Shown: positions 1-8,916, numbered from the stretch's first letter. The stretch: DNA of 37,015 bases from Opitutales bacterium (GCA_021772595.1 JAJFLS010000484.1:1-37015), one strand, 5' to 3'. Program-made: numbers and translations. The notes: generated by a model from the sequence alone, not told the origin.

Positions 1-10
1 GGAAAGGACG

Positions 11-1216
11 TCACCGAGGAGTATGAAGGTTGCAATGGGTGGTCTTTCCGTAATCAAATTGAAATTCGTCCCCGGCGTTTTGAATTTGATCCATTTGTGG
101 ATCCTCTTGAACTTGATCGAGAGGCTTTAGAATCTCGTTCTTTTCGATGTGTTCGGCATACGTTGTGATGTTGTGATTGATATGCTGATACAGCCCTGTC
201 TCACGCTCGGTCCTCAGCTCTAGCCATTTGAGTCTACCGTCTCCTTTAACCTGTAGGATCTGTCTTTTGGTGGCCTTGATGAAGGGATTGAAATCTGTGA
301 CAGTGTATGAGTCGAAGTTTGATGCTCCGTACCTCGCTGCCTCTCGACCTCCGACTAGGATCGGGTGAATAGGTCTACCCAATTTATCTTGGAACCGAAT
401 GATGTTGTTCATTGTTCTTTCGGCTCGCCCGTTGTTGCTGTCCGCTGTTTGGAATTCCAGCGTCACGAGGTTTAAGTGTTCTTGTTCCGTATAGAAACTT
501 GTCCAGAATTCCCATTCGCGTTGGGTCGTTGCGTACACATGCGGAGCAGTTGCGACCCCTTCAAAAGCAAAGGAGTCGCCTACCTTGAGGATACGTTTCG
601 TATTCCAAATGTGGTGTGTCTTGGGTAGGTCGAGAAAGTAGGAAAAGTTTGGAGGCGTAACGCATTCTAGGTCGAGTTTCGCCAACGCTTTGGCAGTTTC
701 GTATTGGCTGTGAAAGCTCCAGTATCGCTCAAGATGTCGGTCCTCGCCAACTCCAACGGCGATGATTTTACAGTCGCTCCTTAGGCAAAACAGCTTCCGA
801 AGTTCTTCGCCGTTCTCTGCTATTGGTGCGTATTCGTTTTTGCCTATGCTCTTAAAAAGCTGAAAGAGTGAGACAGCCGCCCAAGCTGTGTCCAAGGGAC
901 GGGCGTTCCTGCTTTTCTTACCTCTCTTCCATGCTTTGTTGATCCTTGGTATGTACGAGGGTAGTTTTACGCCATTTGTATTTGGCAATTGCGCGCAGTT
1001 ATCGGTCGTTAGGCTTTTCCCGTCTACTTCCGCCCATCTCTTCGTGACAAGGTAGGAATCTGGATTGTTGGGGCAGGTATAGTCGCATGTCCCTCTCGGT
1101 ACGCATACCTCCCGGCAGTGGTGAAAGCAGCCAAGTAATTCGTCTTCCTCAGCCATGCCTAGGCAATCGGAAGAGTATCTACACTCTTGGCAGTTGGCAA
1201 ATTGGGCCCCGGTCAC
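11..1216 (-). CDS. Cysteine-rich protein with DUF4417-like signatures, last gene of accessory operon
   Basis: 401 aa. The first 50 residues hold eight cysteines (C9, C12, C18, C30, C34, C38, C44, C48), a layout that suggests zinc or iron-sulfur binding. The central part reads VTPPNFSYFLDLPKTHHIWN and continues with a run of aromatic and charged residues, which recalls the phage/plasmid family DUF4417 ('TPDFS...DMP...QIWN'). That match is from memory and tentative. A later segment, HPILVGGREAARYGA, looks like a conserved TIM-barrel-type strand-loop. The start ATG overlaps the stop of the upstream gene by 4 bp (1213-1216), so translation is probably coupled. Function is unknown; it is the likely effector or enzyme of the four-gene operon. 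It is complete at the 3' end, stopping 10 bp inside the window edge. Confidence 0.75.
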   Translation of the reverse strand: MTGAQFANCQECRYSSDCLGMAEEDELLGCFHHCREVCVPRGTCDYTCPNNPDSYLVTKRWAEVDGKSLTTDNCAQLPNTNGVKLPSYIPRINKAWKRGKKSRNARPLDTAWAAVSLFQLFKSIGKNEYAPIAENGEELRKLFCLRSDCKIIAVGVGEDRHLERYWSFHSQYETAKALAKLDLECVTPPNFSYFLDLPKTHHIWNTKRILKVGDSFAFEGVATAPHVYATTQREWEFWTSFYTEQEHLNLVTLEFQTADSNNGRAERTMNNIIRFQDKLGRPIHPILVGGREAARYGASNFDSYTVTDFNPFIKATKRQILQVKGDGRLKWLELRTERETGLYQHINHNITTYAEHIEKNEILKPLDQVQEDPQMDQIQNAGDEFQFDYGKTTHCNLHTPR

Positions 1217-1602
1217 TTACTCCCCTCTTGGGGCCTCTCGATCTTGACGAGATAATCGCCTGTTAGGATTTCTTGCTCCAAGAAAACCGCCGGTACCTCA
1301 CCGCAGAGTTCGGGATGGGAAGCAAAGAAGGCCTGGAGGGCTTTTTTGCTTTCGTTGTCAGCTTCTCCGATTACTGAAGGTCCTGTCGCTATCGTTACGC
1401 TTTCATCAAGGGAAACAAGCGTGGCTTTACTTCCTGGAGCTATGATTCCGGTCGCTGAAGGACATCGAAAACGGTAGGTTTCCTCGAACTCAGGAGCCGA
1501 ACTGGTGAATAGATTGGATTCGAGGAAGACGGTCTCGAATGCACGATCGCTCCTGTGTTTGAAACGCTTTGCTTTTTCAGCAAGAAATATTAACCCCATC
1601 AA
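1213..1602 (-). CDS. Small orphan protein of the accessory operon
   Basis: 129 aa, not recognised. There is no signal peptide or membrane segment. The N-terminus is basic (KAKRFKHRSDR) and the remainder looks like a compact mixed alpha/beta domain. It overlaps the upstream STAS-like gene by 26 bp (1577-1602) and the downstream cysteine-rich gene by 4 bp, so it is a true member of the operon rather than a shadow ORF. The start is a tandem Met-Met, and either ATG could be used. Role unknown; a stoichiometric partner or adaptor is a guess. Confidence 0.65.
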   Translation of the reverse strand: MMGLIFLAEKAKRFKHRSDRAFETVFLESNLFTSSAPEFEETYRFRCPSATGIIAPGSKATLVSLDESVTIATGPSVIGEADNESKKALQAFFASHPELCGEVPAVFLEQEILTGDYLVKIERPQEGSK

Positions 1603-2227
1603 TTATCTCCTCCGTTAGCGATGTGTAAACTAGGCTCCTACCGGCCTTGCGTCTGCTCAACAATCTTAGGCGATGAAGTTCCGCAAGTCGGTTGCTCCAT
1701 CCTGATGGCCTGATTCCTACTGCGGGCAAATTCTTAGCTAAGTCGCCTGCCGTGGTTTCTCCGTACTCGGAACAAAACTGAAGCGTATCCTTAATCGCGG
1801 GATCCAATTTGCCGAGTAGTCTCGCGCTCGCAACCTTTCCCTCGTCTATTCTTACAGCACTGAAGATGGCAACACCCCGTCGGCCGAAGACTTCGTTGAC
1901 AGCGTCTTCAACATCTTCAGACGCGTTTTCCAAGATAGGAATAAGGGGGAATGGTTCGAGTTCAGAATTCGCTTCCTTCGCTTCCTCGTAGGTCAGGCTT
2001 TGGGTAAATAGTCTGGAGCAATTGTATAGACTAAGAAGCATCGTTTTTAGGTAGCTAGGAGTTGCGAACTCTACCTTGTCGAAATCGAGCAATACGCTGA
2101 TTTCGTCGGAACTCTCGATGGAGTCCCTTATTTTGTTCTTAGCTAGATCGAAGTGCTTTGTACCCAAGAGAGCGCCTGCCGCATAAGCTCGGCTACCGAG
2201 CATGTCTGAGATCACAATCTTAATCAT
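1577..2227 (-). CDS. STAS-like (DUF4325-type) protein with C-terminal winged helix
   Basis: 216 aa. Residues ~1-85 look like the STAS-like DUF4325 family: an 'SRAYA' start, then a strand-helix with VLLDFDKVEFATPSYL, the typical 'DF..V......F' signature. Residues ~130-210 form a winged helix-turn-helix (TAGDLAKNLPAVG, then NRLAELHRLRLLSRRKAG and a wing). STAS and GHKL-ATPase proteins are classical partner-switch pairs (SpoIIAA/SpoIIAB, RsbV/RsbW), and a GHKL gene lies 41 bp upstream. I infer that this protein couples a partner switch to DNA binding, perhaps controlling its own operon. DUF4325 function is not established. Confidence 0.75.
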   Translation of the reverse strand: MIKIVISDMLGSRAYAAGALLGTKHFDLAKNKIRDSIESSDEISVLLDFDKVEFATPSYLKTMLLSLYNCSRLFTQSLTYEEAKEANSELEPFPLIPILENASEDVEDAVNEVFGRRGVAIFSAVRIDEGKVASARLLGKLDPAIKDTLQFCSEYGETTAGDLAKNLPAVGIRPSGWSNRLAELHRLRLLSRRKAGRSLVYTSLTEEIIDGVNISC

Positions 2228-2242
2228 GTTTATGTTTTATCA

Positions 2243-2258
2243 TCACGTTATCACGTGA
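2243..2258. promoter_or_regulatory. TCACGT direct repeat/palindrome, possible operator
   Basis: The 41-bp gap between the GHKL gene and the STAS-winged-helix gene contains TCACGTTATCACGTGA: two TCACGT units spaced 8 bp apart, the second forming the palindrome TCACGTGA. The position is right for an operator read by the winged-helix protein encoded immediately downstream. That is inference from placement only. Confidence 0.3.
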
Positions 2259-2268
2259 CGCAAGGAAA

Positions 2269-3105
2269 TTATGGAAAAATCGGTTTCCCGTTCTTCGTGC
2301 ACGTGGCAAAGATAGAAGTACCAGGAAAATTGGCAGTACCTCGAAGGGTAGCCCGTTTGGAGTCCAAAGAACCAGACATGTCGATCCCAGCGGATCCGCT
2401 GGTTATCGTTATCATTCCGCCTATTCCGAGGAAGTTTCGAGTGAATGTTTCAAATCCGTTGCCCTCCGAAGCCTGCACGACGCTGCTCGCGTTTTCACAG
2501 ACCGCCTTTTTAATTGCATCCCTGTCATTGGAGATGCTCGACCACTTAGGGTTTCGAGTAAGGCTGGATAGTATTCCGATGCCGTGATCGATGACCGCGA
2601 TTGCGCTACTGCCGTCATTGACGTGCCACGCCACTAAATGAAAAGGCAGTTGCTCGCTATCTTCTGTGGAATGTCTCGGAATATTGTCTGCCATTTCCTC
2701 GACTGCTGATGCGAGGCTAAGAGAAAGCTTTCTAGCGAATCCCTCCGCCCGGAGTGCTGCTTGGTATCGCTCCAAGAATTGAATCCACGATAGCTCTCCG
2801 GAATCTATTCCTTCCGTTGATCTAGCTTCTGCATGTCCCGAAAGGCATTCGAGTTTGATTGCTTGGGGGCCAGTTTGTATTGTTCTACAATACTCCAGGA
2901 GGTCGCCAAGGAAAGGGCTCCTTCCAATGATTGCCTCCAACAACCCCTCCTTATCATGCTCGTACGATTGCAGTGCGGCACTTACTAAATCTAGTCCGCC
3001 AGCGAGGCTGTACCCTATAGGCGAGGGAGCTGAAGCCAATCGAGAAAGATCGTCATTGGCGGCTAGTTGCCTGATTTGACCAGAAACTTTTACGTCTACG
3101 AACAT
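2269..3105 (-). CDS. GHKL/HATPase-domain protein, first gene of accessory operon
   Basis: 278 aa. The C-terminal half carries the GHKL ATPase boxes: N box EEMADN (E137, N141), G1 box VIDHGIGI (D173, G175, G177) and a G2-type GNGFET near residue 215. The N-terminal ~110 residues are not a recognisable sensor, and there is no membrane segment and no DHp histidine domain. It is therefore closer to RsbW/SpoIIAB-like or Hsp90-like ATPases than to a classical sensor kinase. It is followed by a STAS-like gene, the standard partner of such ATPases. No clear Shine-Dalgarno precedes the ATG. It heads the operon that continues to position 11. Confidence 0.8.
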   Translation of the reverse strand: MFVDVKVSGQIRQLAANDDLSRLASAPSPIGYSLAGGLDLVSAALQSYEHDKEGLLEAIIGRSPFLGDLLEYCRTIQTGPQAIKLECLSGHAEARSTEGIDSGELSWIQFLERYQAALRAEGFARKLSLSLASAVEEMADNIPRHSTEDSEQLPFHLVAWHVNDGSSAIAVIDHGIGILSSLTRNPKWSSISNDRDAIKKAVCENASSVVQASEGNGFETFTRNFLGIGGMITITSGSAGIDMSGSLDSKRATLRGTANFPGTSIFATCTKNGKPIFP

Positions 3106-3291
3106 AGTTGTGAGCGTTGCTCCGTAATTTCACATGGAAGCGGAGCCAACTTTAAGGGAGGGATTAACCGAACAAGGGATTCTGAGGAATCGAAATGCGT
3201 CAACCGAACAATTGACGCTAAAGATAGGCCCTGCCAGATGTATACAGGTAGCAGGTCGTGCATTTATCGCGGCTTGTCACGACTGGTCTAA

Positions 3292-3315
3292 TGGTGGAGG
3301 TGGCGGGGGTCGATC
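3292..3315 (-). repeat. att-like copy of the tmRNA 3' end
   Basis: Read on the plus strand, TGGTGGAGGTGGCGGG is identical to the first 16 bases of the ssrA 3' end at 5601. It is followed by GTCGA and CCCG with one substitution on each side (22 of 24 positions). The two copies are direct repeats separated by ~2.3 kb, with the integrase and excisionase-like genes between them. This is what site-specific integration into the tmRNA 3' end produces. Confidence 0.75.
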
Positions 3316-3592
3316 CCGGACGATAACTGGTAATGTATTGATGAAATGTTCTCCCAGAAAATACTTATCAGTCATATTCCAAACCTCATGTTCCAATTAA
3401 GACATTTGCCGCAGTGATGCTTAGCAATAGAGGCGAGGGCGTTATTAGTGGGGCCAAAAGTGGGGCTTTTGTTCACGTAATTCGGCGATATTTCAGAATG
3501 TTTCAACTGCTTGGAAAGCGCTTTAATTTCCACCCCAAAGGCGTAATGGGCCGAATCAATCCCCGTAAGTCGTTGATTGTCTTTTAAATGGC

Positions 3593-3623
3593 GAAGGCCC
3601 AAGGGTTTAAACCTTGGGCCTTC
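3593..3623. terminator. Perfect 12-bp inverted repeat
   Basis: GAAGGCCCAAGG and CCTTGGGCCTTC flank a 7-base loop (GTTTAAA). The stem is strong but no clear T-run follows on either strand, so it may be a factor-dependent terminator, a recombination-site hairpin or a transfer-related structure rather than a standard terminator. Confidence 0.5.
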
Positions 3624-3934
3624 ATGGGTGCAGGGCTTGGATTGTTTGGTCGGACTTAGACCTCCTGATCTCTGCCTTCGGCTCCGGAAAGAACCAAGGG
3701 TACCGCTGCGGGATTATGAGCCGGAAGCGACTTTGGCTCGATTGCGTCGTTCCCCATAGCGGGCTCGCTAAGCCCTGTTTATTGAGAATTGGGGAATCTC
3801 TGAAATCAAAGTTCCCCTGTTTTTCTAAAAGACAATCAACTAGAGTGGAGGTGTGCGGACAGATTCTCTTCCAACTTTGCTAGAATTAAAAACCGTATGT
3901 CTGAGCGTCTAAGGCCAGAAAGTGAAACATCCCA

Positions 3935-4168
3935 ATGAGCGAGGATAAAACAACGATAGAAGAATCGGAAAATGGCACAAGATTGGTCGATGCCAAAGGC
4001 TTGCTTAACGCTCTGTTCGACGATGATTGCCGACCTTCGCTCCGCTGGGTAAGACAGATGCAATCTACTCGCCGTATTTCCTACATCAAAATTGGGCATT
4101 TGGTGCGTTTTGACATCGGTGAGGTTCGTAAAGAACTGTCAAGCAAGTACAAGGTCTCAAGTCGCTAA
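3935..4168 (+). CDS. AlpA/excisionase-like helix-turn-helix protein
   Basis: 77 aa. The core 'LVDAKGLLNALF...RWVRQMQSTRRISYIKIGHLVRFDIGEVRKEL' has the layout of the MerR-like winged helix of excisionases and AlpA regulators: an N-terminal helix pair, a tight turn, the 'I...G..VRF' wing and a final helix. It lies next to, and convergent with, the integrase gene. Its expected role is directionality factor for integrase-mediated excision, or control of integrase expression. Recognition is by pattern, not search. Confidence 0.7.
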   Translation: MSEDKTTIEESENGTRLVDAKGLLNALFDDDCRPSLRWVRQMQSTRRISYIKIGHLVRFDIGEVRKELSSKYKVSSR

Positions 4169-4245
4169 TGTAGAGATGCCTTAGTACCTCTGGTATCCTC
4201 ACTTGGGCCGTTGCTAGCGACTAGCAAGATTGCCTTCTTTCTTGT

Positions 4246-5544
4246 TTACACAACTTTGAGGTCTGATTTTTGAAATCGGCCTTCGTGCTTTATTAAGTTT
4301 GAAGGTAGCTTCGTTCCTTTGGGGTGGATTTTCCAGAATTCATCCGCTTCCTCGACGGATTTTGAGTCGAGGTAGTGTTTGCGGATAACTAGTTCGGAGT
4401 TTCCTGCTTGTAGTGATGCATCGCCTACTGAGCGGAACGACCCGACGGTCATTGAAATGAAGGTGTGCCGAAGCCCATCGTGGGGAAGCGTGAAGTTTTT
4501 CCTGACATCGACCCACATGTCGCGAAATCGGCGTTCTGGGATGATGGGAAATTTTGCGAGCGGATACTTTCCAAACCAGAGCCGAAGATTGGGTTGGATT
4601 TTGATTGTTCGCTTTTCGTTTACCTTCGAAACTTCCGGTTCGATGTGGATGACGTTCGTATCTAGTTGAATGCTATTCGCGCGTAATTTCGTAATCTCTC
4701 CATCCTTATAATCGGGGCGAACACCAGCGAATAGAGCGAGGGCGAAGTAGGGAATCATACAGCCTTTTTCGCCCCACCAGGAACCGTCTTTGTTTTGCTT
4801 TCCGCGATAGTTTTCGAGGAAGGCCATGAATTCGCGGGCCTCCGTTGCAGAGAGTGTGGCTGCGGTACCGCGAGCTTTCTTAATCTTGTATTGCGGTACT
4901 TCGAGTATTGGGTTTTCCGCTACGAACTTCTTGGAGAGAGAGTATTTGAAAAAGGTGCTCAAGTAGCCGCGTCGATTGTTCCAGGTCTTGAGAGAAGGAG
5001 CTGATGACGGCTTGCGGTTTTTGTTTTGGTATCGGGGTGGGGCATTGAGGTATTCCTTGATTTCTTCGGGGCCAATCTCGCCGACGATTCGTGCGGGGAA
5101 GTAGTCGCAGAGTTTCAGCAATTCGAATTTGATGGCTCGAAGCTGCCGGGAGGTGATTATCTCGCGTTCCATTTCGATCTGTTTTTCGAGAAGGTATTCT
5201 TTGACCGCTTCGGGAAGGCTCATTTGCTCCGCTACTTCCTTGTAGTGTTCGAGAAAATATTTGACTGCGAAGGTGAGCGTACGCTTGGACTCGGCGGCTT
5301 TGAGGATATTGTTTGCGGCAATGGCCTCTCGATTATCCTCGAGGCTTAGCGTTGTCCAGATTGTCTGGCCGCTCGATGGCTCATTCAGCCGTATGATGTC
5401 GAGCTTCTGCCGGAATGCGACGGCCTCCTTGCGAGTGTCGAAATTCTTCCGTATGCGTTCGCCGTTCAATGTGCCTGAAAGGCGATGGACGAACTGGCCG
5501 CTCGGGTTCTTGAACCGGGCGATCTTAAACGATTGCTTTGCCAT
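4246..5544 (-). CDS. Tyrosine recombinase (phage-type integrase)
   Basis: 432 aa. An N-terminal arm-binding-like region (1-60) is followed by a SAM-like core-binding domain (~95-215) and a catalytic domain (~230-410). Catalytic residues visible are Arg276 (FAGVRP), the Arg of HDGLRHT (R359), H360 and the nucleophile Tyr391 (RKHYLD). The usual HxxR histidine is displaced: an extra residue sits between H355 and R359, leaving Asp at the canonical position. Its start lies ~55 bp from the tmRNA 3' end, so it is the integrase of an element inserted at ssrA. A perfect inverted repeat lies just upstream of its ATG. Confidence 0.92.
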   Translation of the reverse strand: MAKQSFKIARFKNPSGQFVHRLSGTLNGERIRKNFDTRKEAVAFRQKLDIIRLNEPSSGQTIWTTLSLEDNREAIAANNILKAAESKRTLTFAVKYFLEHYKEVAEQMSLPEAVKEYLLEKQIEMEREIITSRQLRAIKFELLKLCDYFPARIVGEIGPEEIKEYLNAPPRYQNKNRKPSSAPSLKTWNNRRGYLSTFFKYSLSKKFVAENPILEVPQYKIKKARGTAATLSATEAREFMAFLENYRGKQNKDGSWWGEKGCMIPYFALALFAGVRPDYKDGEITKLRANSIQLDTNVIHIEPEVSKVNEKRTIKIQPNLRLWFGKYPLAKFPIIPERRFRDMWVDVRKNFTLPHDGLRHTFISMTVGSFRSVGDASLQAGNSELVIRKHYLDSKSVEEADEFWKIHPKGTKLPSNLIKHEGRFQKSDLKVV

Positions 5545-5555
5545 TATTTGTCAAA

Positions 5556-5577
5556 TTTGCCAATTACTATTGGCAAA
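5556..5577. promoter_or_regulatory. 9-bp perfect inverted repeat upstream of integrase
   Basis: TTTGCCAAT-TACT-ATTGGCAAA lies ~12 bp upstream of the integrase start codon and 24 bp from the tmRNA 3' end. It is placed to be an operator in the integrase promoter/leader or an integrase/Xis binding site. It could also fold in the mRNA and affect initiation. Confidence 0.45.
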
Positions 5578-5600
5578 TGCAAGCTAAGTCGTTGATAAAT

Positions 5601-5958
<358 letters not shown>

Positions 5959-6137
5959 TCTAGTAAATTAAGAAGTAAGAAGGCGGAACTAAGAAGTGAG
6001 ATCTTGAATTGGCCTTCTTGGATTCGATTTGTCGGATGCTGTATTAGCATTTTTGACAAATCAAAGAACAGGAGGGGCTTATCGACGCTTTTGATGGAGA
6101 AATCAAGTTGAATGCGCGGGGAGGTTTGGCCTAGCCT

Positions 6138-7622
6138 GTGGTTATGCCTCTTTTCTTCTCTTCGCTCCTGGGTATAGACCTCAACTCCTGGGCCGCTAGC
6201 TTGTGGTCCGAATACGCCGAGCCTTGGTGGAACTCGTTCAAGCAGATTTTCATTGGCGAGGATCTTGTGATGCAACTGGCGGGGATCGGTGGGGCTTTCG
6301 CCTTGGCTTTTGTTTTGCTGCTGGGACTGAAGCCTTTGCTTCGCCGGGTGACGGAGGCTATCGAGGAACGCGACGATTGGATCGAAGGGATTATCGATTG
6401 GATAAGCGATAATCTTTTCCGCCTGCTTCTGGCGAGTTTGCTTTGGTCGGTCTCGCTTTATCTCGACTCGTATGTTCCCGAGCCCGATCTGTCGGTTCCG
6501 GCTGGATCAGTGGCGGTGGAGGCGGACGCTGCCGATACGGGCGGTGTTCAGTATCGAGAAGCGGGTGGCAGCGCTACGGCGTCCTCAAATAAGAACTATC
6601 TTCTGGCTCGAGCTGCGGCGAGCATGGCGACCTTGTGGTTGATATCGGCCGCGTTGCCGCTTCGAATTAAGAGCCAGGTCTATTACAAGCCGCTGTTCTA
6701 TGTCTTGGCGATGTTCTTCATTTTGAATTGCTTTGGCATTTGGGAAGTTATTCGAGAGGGGCTCAACGGGATTAGGCTGTTCCCGTTTTCGGAGTCGGGC
6801 CAGACTCAGGTGACGCTTCTCACTTTGGTTAAAGGGTTCATTGCGATCTCGATACTGTTTCCTCTGACTGGATGGGTGATTCGCATTTTGGAATCGCGGG
6901 TCGGTAAAATGAAGAGTACGTCGCCGGCGCTTCAGGTGCTGTTTATGAAGATCCTTAAGGTCGTGATCACTTCTGCGGCGATCTTGTTCGCGATAAGCTC
7001 GATAGGCGTGAATCTCACGTCATTCGCGGTGCTGGGCGGCGCGATCGGTTTGGGCTTGGGCTTCGGCTTCCAAAAAGTGATCTCAAATTTGATTAGCGGC
7101 GTGATCTTGTTGGGAGATAAGTCGATCAAGCCAGGCGATGTGATCGAGGTGGACAACACCTACGGTTGGATCAACACGCTCGGGGCGCGGTACACGTCGG
7201 TCATCACGCGCGACGGGACGGAGCATTTGATTCCGAACGAAATGATGATCACCGAGAAGGTTGTCAATTGGTCCTTCAGCGACGACAAGGTGAGGGTGAA
7301 GATTCCGTTTGGCGTTTCCTATACGTCGGACATCCACAAAGCGATGGAACTCGCTTTGGAGGCGGCGAATGAAGATGGGCGAATATTGAAGGATCCGCCA
7401 GCCGCGGTGAGGCTTACGGGGTATGGCGACAATTCGGTGGATTTCGAAATGAGAGCTTGGATACTTGATCCTGTCGATGGGCTTGGGAATATTCGCAGCG
7501 CTTTCTATATACGTATTTGGGATCTGTTTAAGGAAAATGGAATAGAATTTCCTTACCCGCAGCGCGACGTGCATATCAAGGAATTGCCGCCGGTGGATGT
7601 TCGAGTGGCGAAAGGGGAGTAG
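6138..7622 (+). CDS. MscS-family mechanosensitive channel
   Basis: 494 aa inner-membrane protein. Several hydrophobic segments precede a pore helix rich in Gly/Ala (AVLGGAIGLGLGFGFQKVIS), the hallmark TM3 of MscS, followed by the beta domain (SNLISGVILLGDKSIKPGDV) and a cytosolic vestibule. It is longer than E. coli MscS (286 aa), with extra N-terminal membrane segments and a periplasmic-looking loop around residues 110-150. The expected role is release of solutes on hypo-osmotic shock. GTG at 6138 is taken because a GGGAGG lies ~13 bp upstream; ATG at 6144 is possible. It is not operonic with its neighbours. Confidence 0.9.
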   Translation: MVMPLFFSSLLGIDLNSWAASLWSEYAEPWWNSFKQIFIGEDLVMQLAGIGGAFALAFVLLLGLKPLLRRVTEAIEERDDWIEGIIDWISDNLFRLLLASLLWSVSLYLDSYVPEPDLSVPAGSVAVEADAADTGGVQYREAGGSATASSNKNYLLARAAASMATLWLISAALPLRIKSQVYYKPLFYVLAMFFILNCFGIWEVIREGLNGIRLFPFSESGQTQVTLLTLVKGFIAISILFPLTGWVIRILESRVGKMKSTSPALQVLFMKILKVVITSAAILFAISSIGVNLTSFAVLGGAIGLGLGFGFQKVISNLISGVILLGDKSIKPGDVIEVDNTYGWINTLGARYTSVITRDGTEHLIPNEMMITEKVVNWSFSDDKVRVKIPFGVSYTSDIHKAMELALEAANEDGRILKDPPAAVRLTGYGDNSVDFEMRAWILDPVDGLGNIRSAFYIRIWDLFKENGIEFPYPQRDVHIKELPPVDVRVAKGE

Positions 7623-7631
7623 GATTTATTG

Positions 7632-7727
7632 GAAGCGGCCGATCTCCGAGCGGCCATTGTCGTAAATCAATCGGAACGACGCAGTCGTCCCGCTACAAAA
7701 TATGGCCGCTCGGAGATCGGCCGCTAC
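7632..7727. repeat. REP doublet with 24-bp inverted arms
   Basis: GAAGCGGCCGATCTCCGAGC… (7632-7655) is mirrored by …CGGAGATCGGCCGCTAC (7704-7727), 23 of 24 positions paired. The right arm ends in CTAC, i.e. GTAG on the other strand, the tetranucleotide that marks REP elements mobilised by RAYT transposases. The spacer contains AATCGGAACGACGCAGTC, found again at 30224. Confidence 0.7.
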
Positions 7728-7751
7728 CTGATTGTTGGGCTGGTGGGCACA

Positions 7752-7782
7752 ATAAAAAAGGAGGACCTTGATGGTCCTCCTT
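7752..7782 (-). terminator. Rho-independent terminator of mdh
   Basis: AAGGAGGACC-TTGAT-GGTCCTCCTT forms a 10-bp perfect stem. On the minus strand it is followed by a T-run (complement of ATAAAAAA). It lies ~35 bp past the mdh stop codon. Confidence 0.85.
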
Positions 7783-7817
7783 GATTTGAAAGTCAGTAAA
7801 AAGCGTCGCTTGTCGAT

Positions 7818-8801
7818 TTATGGAAGCAGGTCGGCGACCATGGATTTTTCTTCGCTTAGCTCGGCTTCGGTGGCTTTGATCTTCTCTTGGCTGAAGTCGT
7901 TGATGTCGAGTCCTTCGATGATGCTCAGGTTTTCGCCGTCGCTCTTCATCGGGTAAGAATATATGAGTCCGGGCTCGATGCCGTATTCGCCATTTGAATG
8001 CACGGCTACGCTGAAGCAGTTGTCGCTTTCGGTGGGCGTGATGATGGATTGGACCGTGTCAACCGCTGCATTGGCAGCGGAGGCGGCAGAGGATAGTCCG
8101 CGCGCTTTGATGATGGCCGCGCCGCGTTGCTGAACGGTGGGGATGAAATCGTCTGCGAACCAGGCTTCGTCGGCGATGGCTTCGGGGACTGGTTTACCGT
8201 CGATCGTCGCGTCGAAATAGTTTGGATACATAGTAGAAGAGTGGTTGCCCCAGATGGCGAGCTTCTTGACGGAAGCGACATCGGCGCCTGCCTTAAGAGC
8301 GAGTTGTGACTTGGCTCGGTTTTCGTCGAGACGGGTCATGGCGAACCAACGGTCTTTGGGAACATCCGGAGCGTTGTCCATAGCGATGAGGCAGTTGGTG
8401 TTGCAAGGGTTGCCGACGACGAGGGTGCGGATGTCCGAGGCGGCGTTCTCTTGAATGGCTTTGCCTTGGCCTGTGAAAATCTTGCCGTTGATGCCGAGCA
8501 GGTCTTTGCGCTCCATGCCCGCTTTGCGCGGCACGCTTCCGACGAGGAGGGCCCAGCTGGCGTTGCTGAAGCCTTCGCTCAGATCGCACGTGGGCACGAT
8601 GCCCTTTAGGAGAGGGAATGCGCAGTCTTGGAGCTCCATGACGACGCCCTCTAGGGCTTTCATGGCGGGCTCGATTTCGATGAGGCGGAGGATCACGGGC
8701 TGATCGGGCCCGAGGAGTTGGCCGGACGCGATGCGTATGAGCAACGAGTATCCGATTTGTCCGGCTGCGCCGGTGACTGAGACATGTACAGGTGCTTTCA
8801 T
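7818..8801 (-). CDS. mdh: Malate dehydrogenase
   Basis: Interconverts malate and oxaloacetate with NAD(H) in the TCA cycle; cytoplasmic. The N-terminus [20 protein letters not shown] contains the GxxGxxG dinucleotide loop. [24 protein letters not shown] (substrate-binding Arg) and IWGNHSS (catalytic His) follow in the expected order. Length 327 aa is typical of the type-2 cytosolic-like bacterial enzymes. The ORF track starts at GTG 8813 (MAPPMKAP); ATG 8801 is preferred because family members begin at MKAP-V. Monocistronic, with its own terminator. Confidence 0.95.
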   Translation of the reverse strand: MKAPVHVSVTGAAGQIGYSLLIRIASGQLLGPDQPVILRLIEIEPAMKALEGVVMELQDCAFPLLKGIVPTCDLSEGFSNASWALLVGSVPRKAGMERKDLLGINGKIFTGQGKAIQENAASDIRTLVVGNPCNTNCLIAMDNAPDVPKDRWFAMTRLDENRAKSQLALKAGADVASVKKLAIWGNHSSTMYPNYFDATIDGKPVPEAIADEAWFADDFIPTVQQRGAAIIKARGLSSAASAANAAVDTVQSIITPTESDNCFSVAVHSNGEYGIEPGLIYSYPMKSDGENLSIIEGLDINDFSQEKIKATEAELSEEKSMVADLLP

Positions 8802-8916
8802 AGGAGGAGCCACGCTAGGCGGGCACTATTTCGAATGCGATTAAAAACGCCTTCGAATCGAGGGAATTCCCACTGCTAATACTTCTGGTTAGCTCTGGTA
8901 AATTCTCGGTCATTTC

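Larger units (their letters stand above)
3106..3934. other. Long non-coding gap in the island
   Basis: About 830 bp without a convincing gene. It holds the promoter region of the GHKL operon, the tmRNA 3'-end copy at 3292, a perfect 12-bp inverted repeat at 3593, and presumably the promoter of the excisionase-like gene near 3880-3930. The ORFs offered here are short, use odd starts and have no family signature. Confidence 0.5.

Noticed and set aside
3372-3602. 76-aa minus-strand ORF
   Set aside because: Its start is a TTG inside the 3593 palindrome, and it has no family signature or ribosome binding site.
7083-7574. 163-aa minus-strand ORF inside the MscS gene
   Set aside because: Shadow of the conserved mechanosensitive channel frame.
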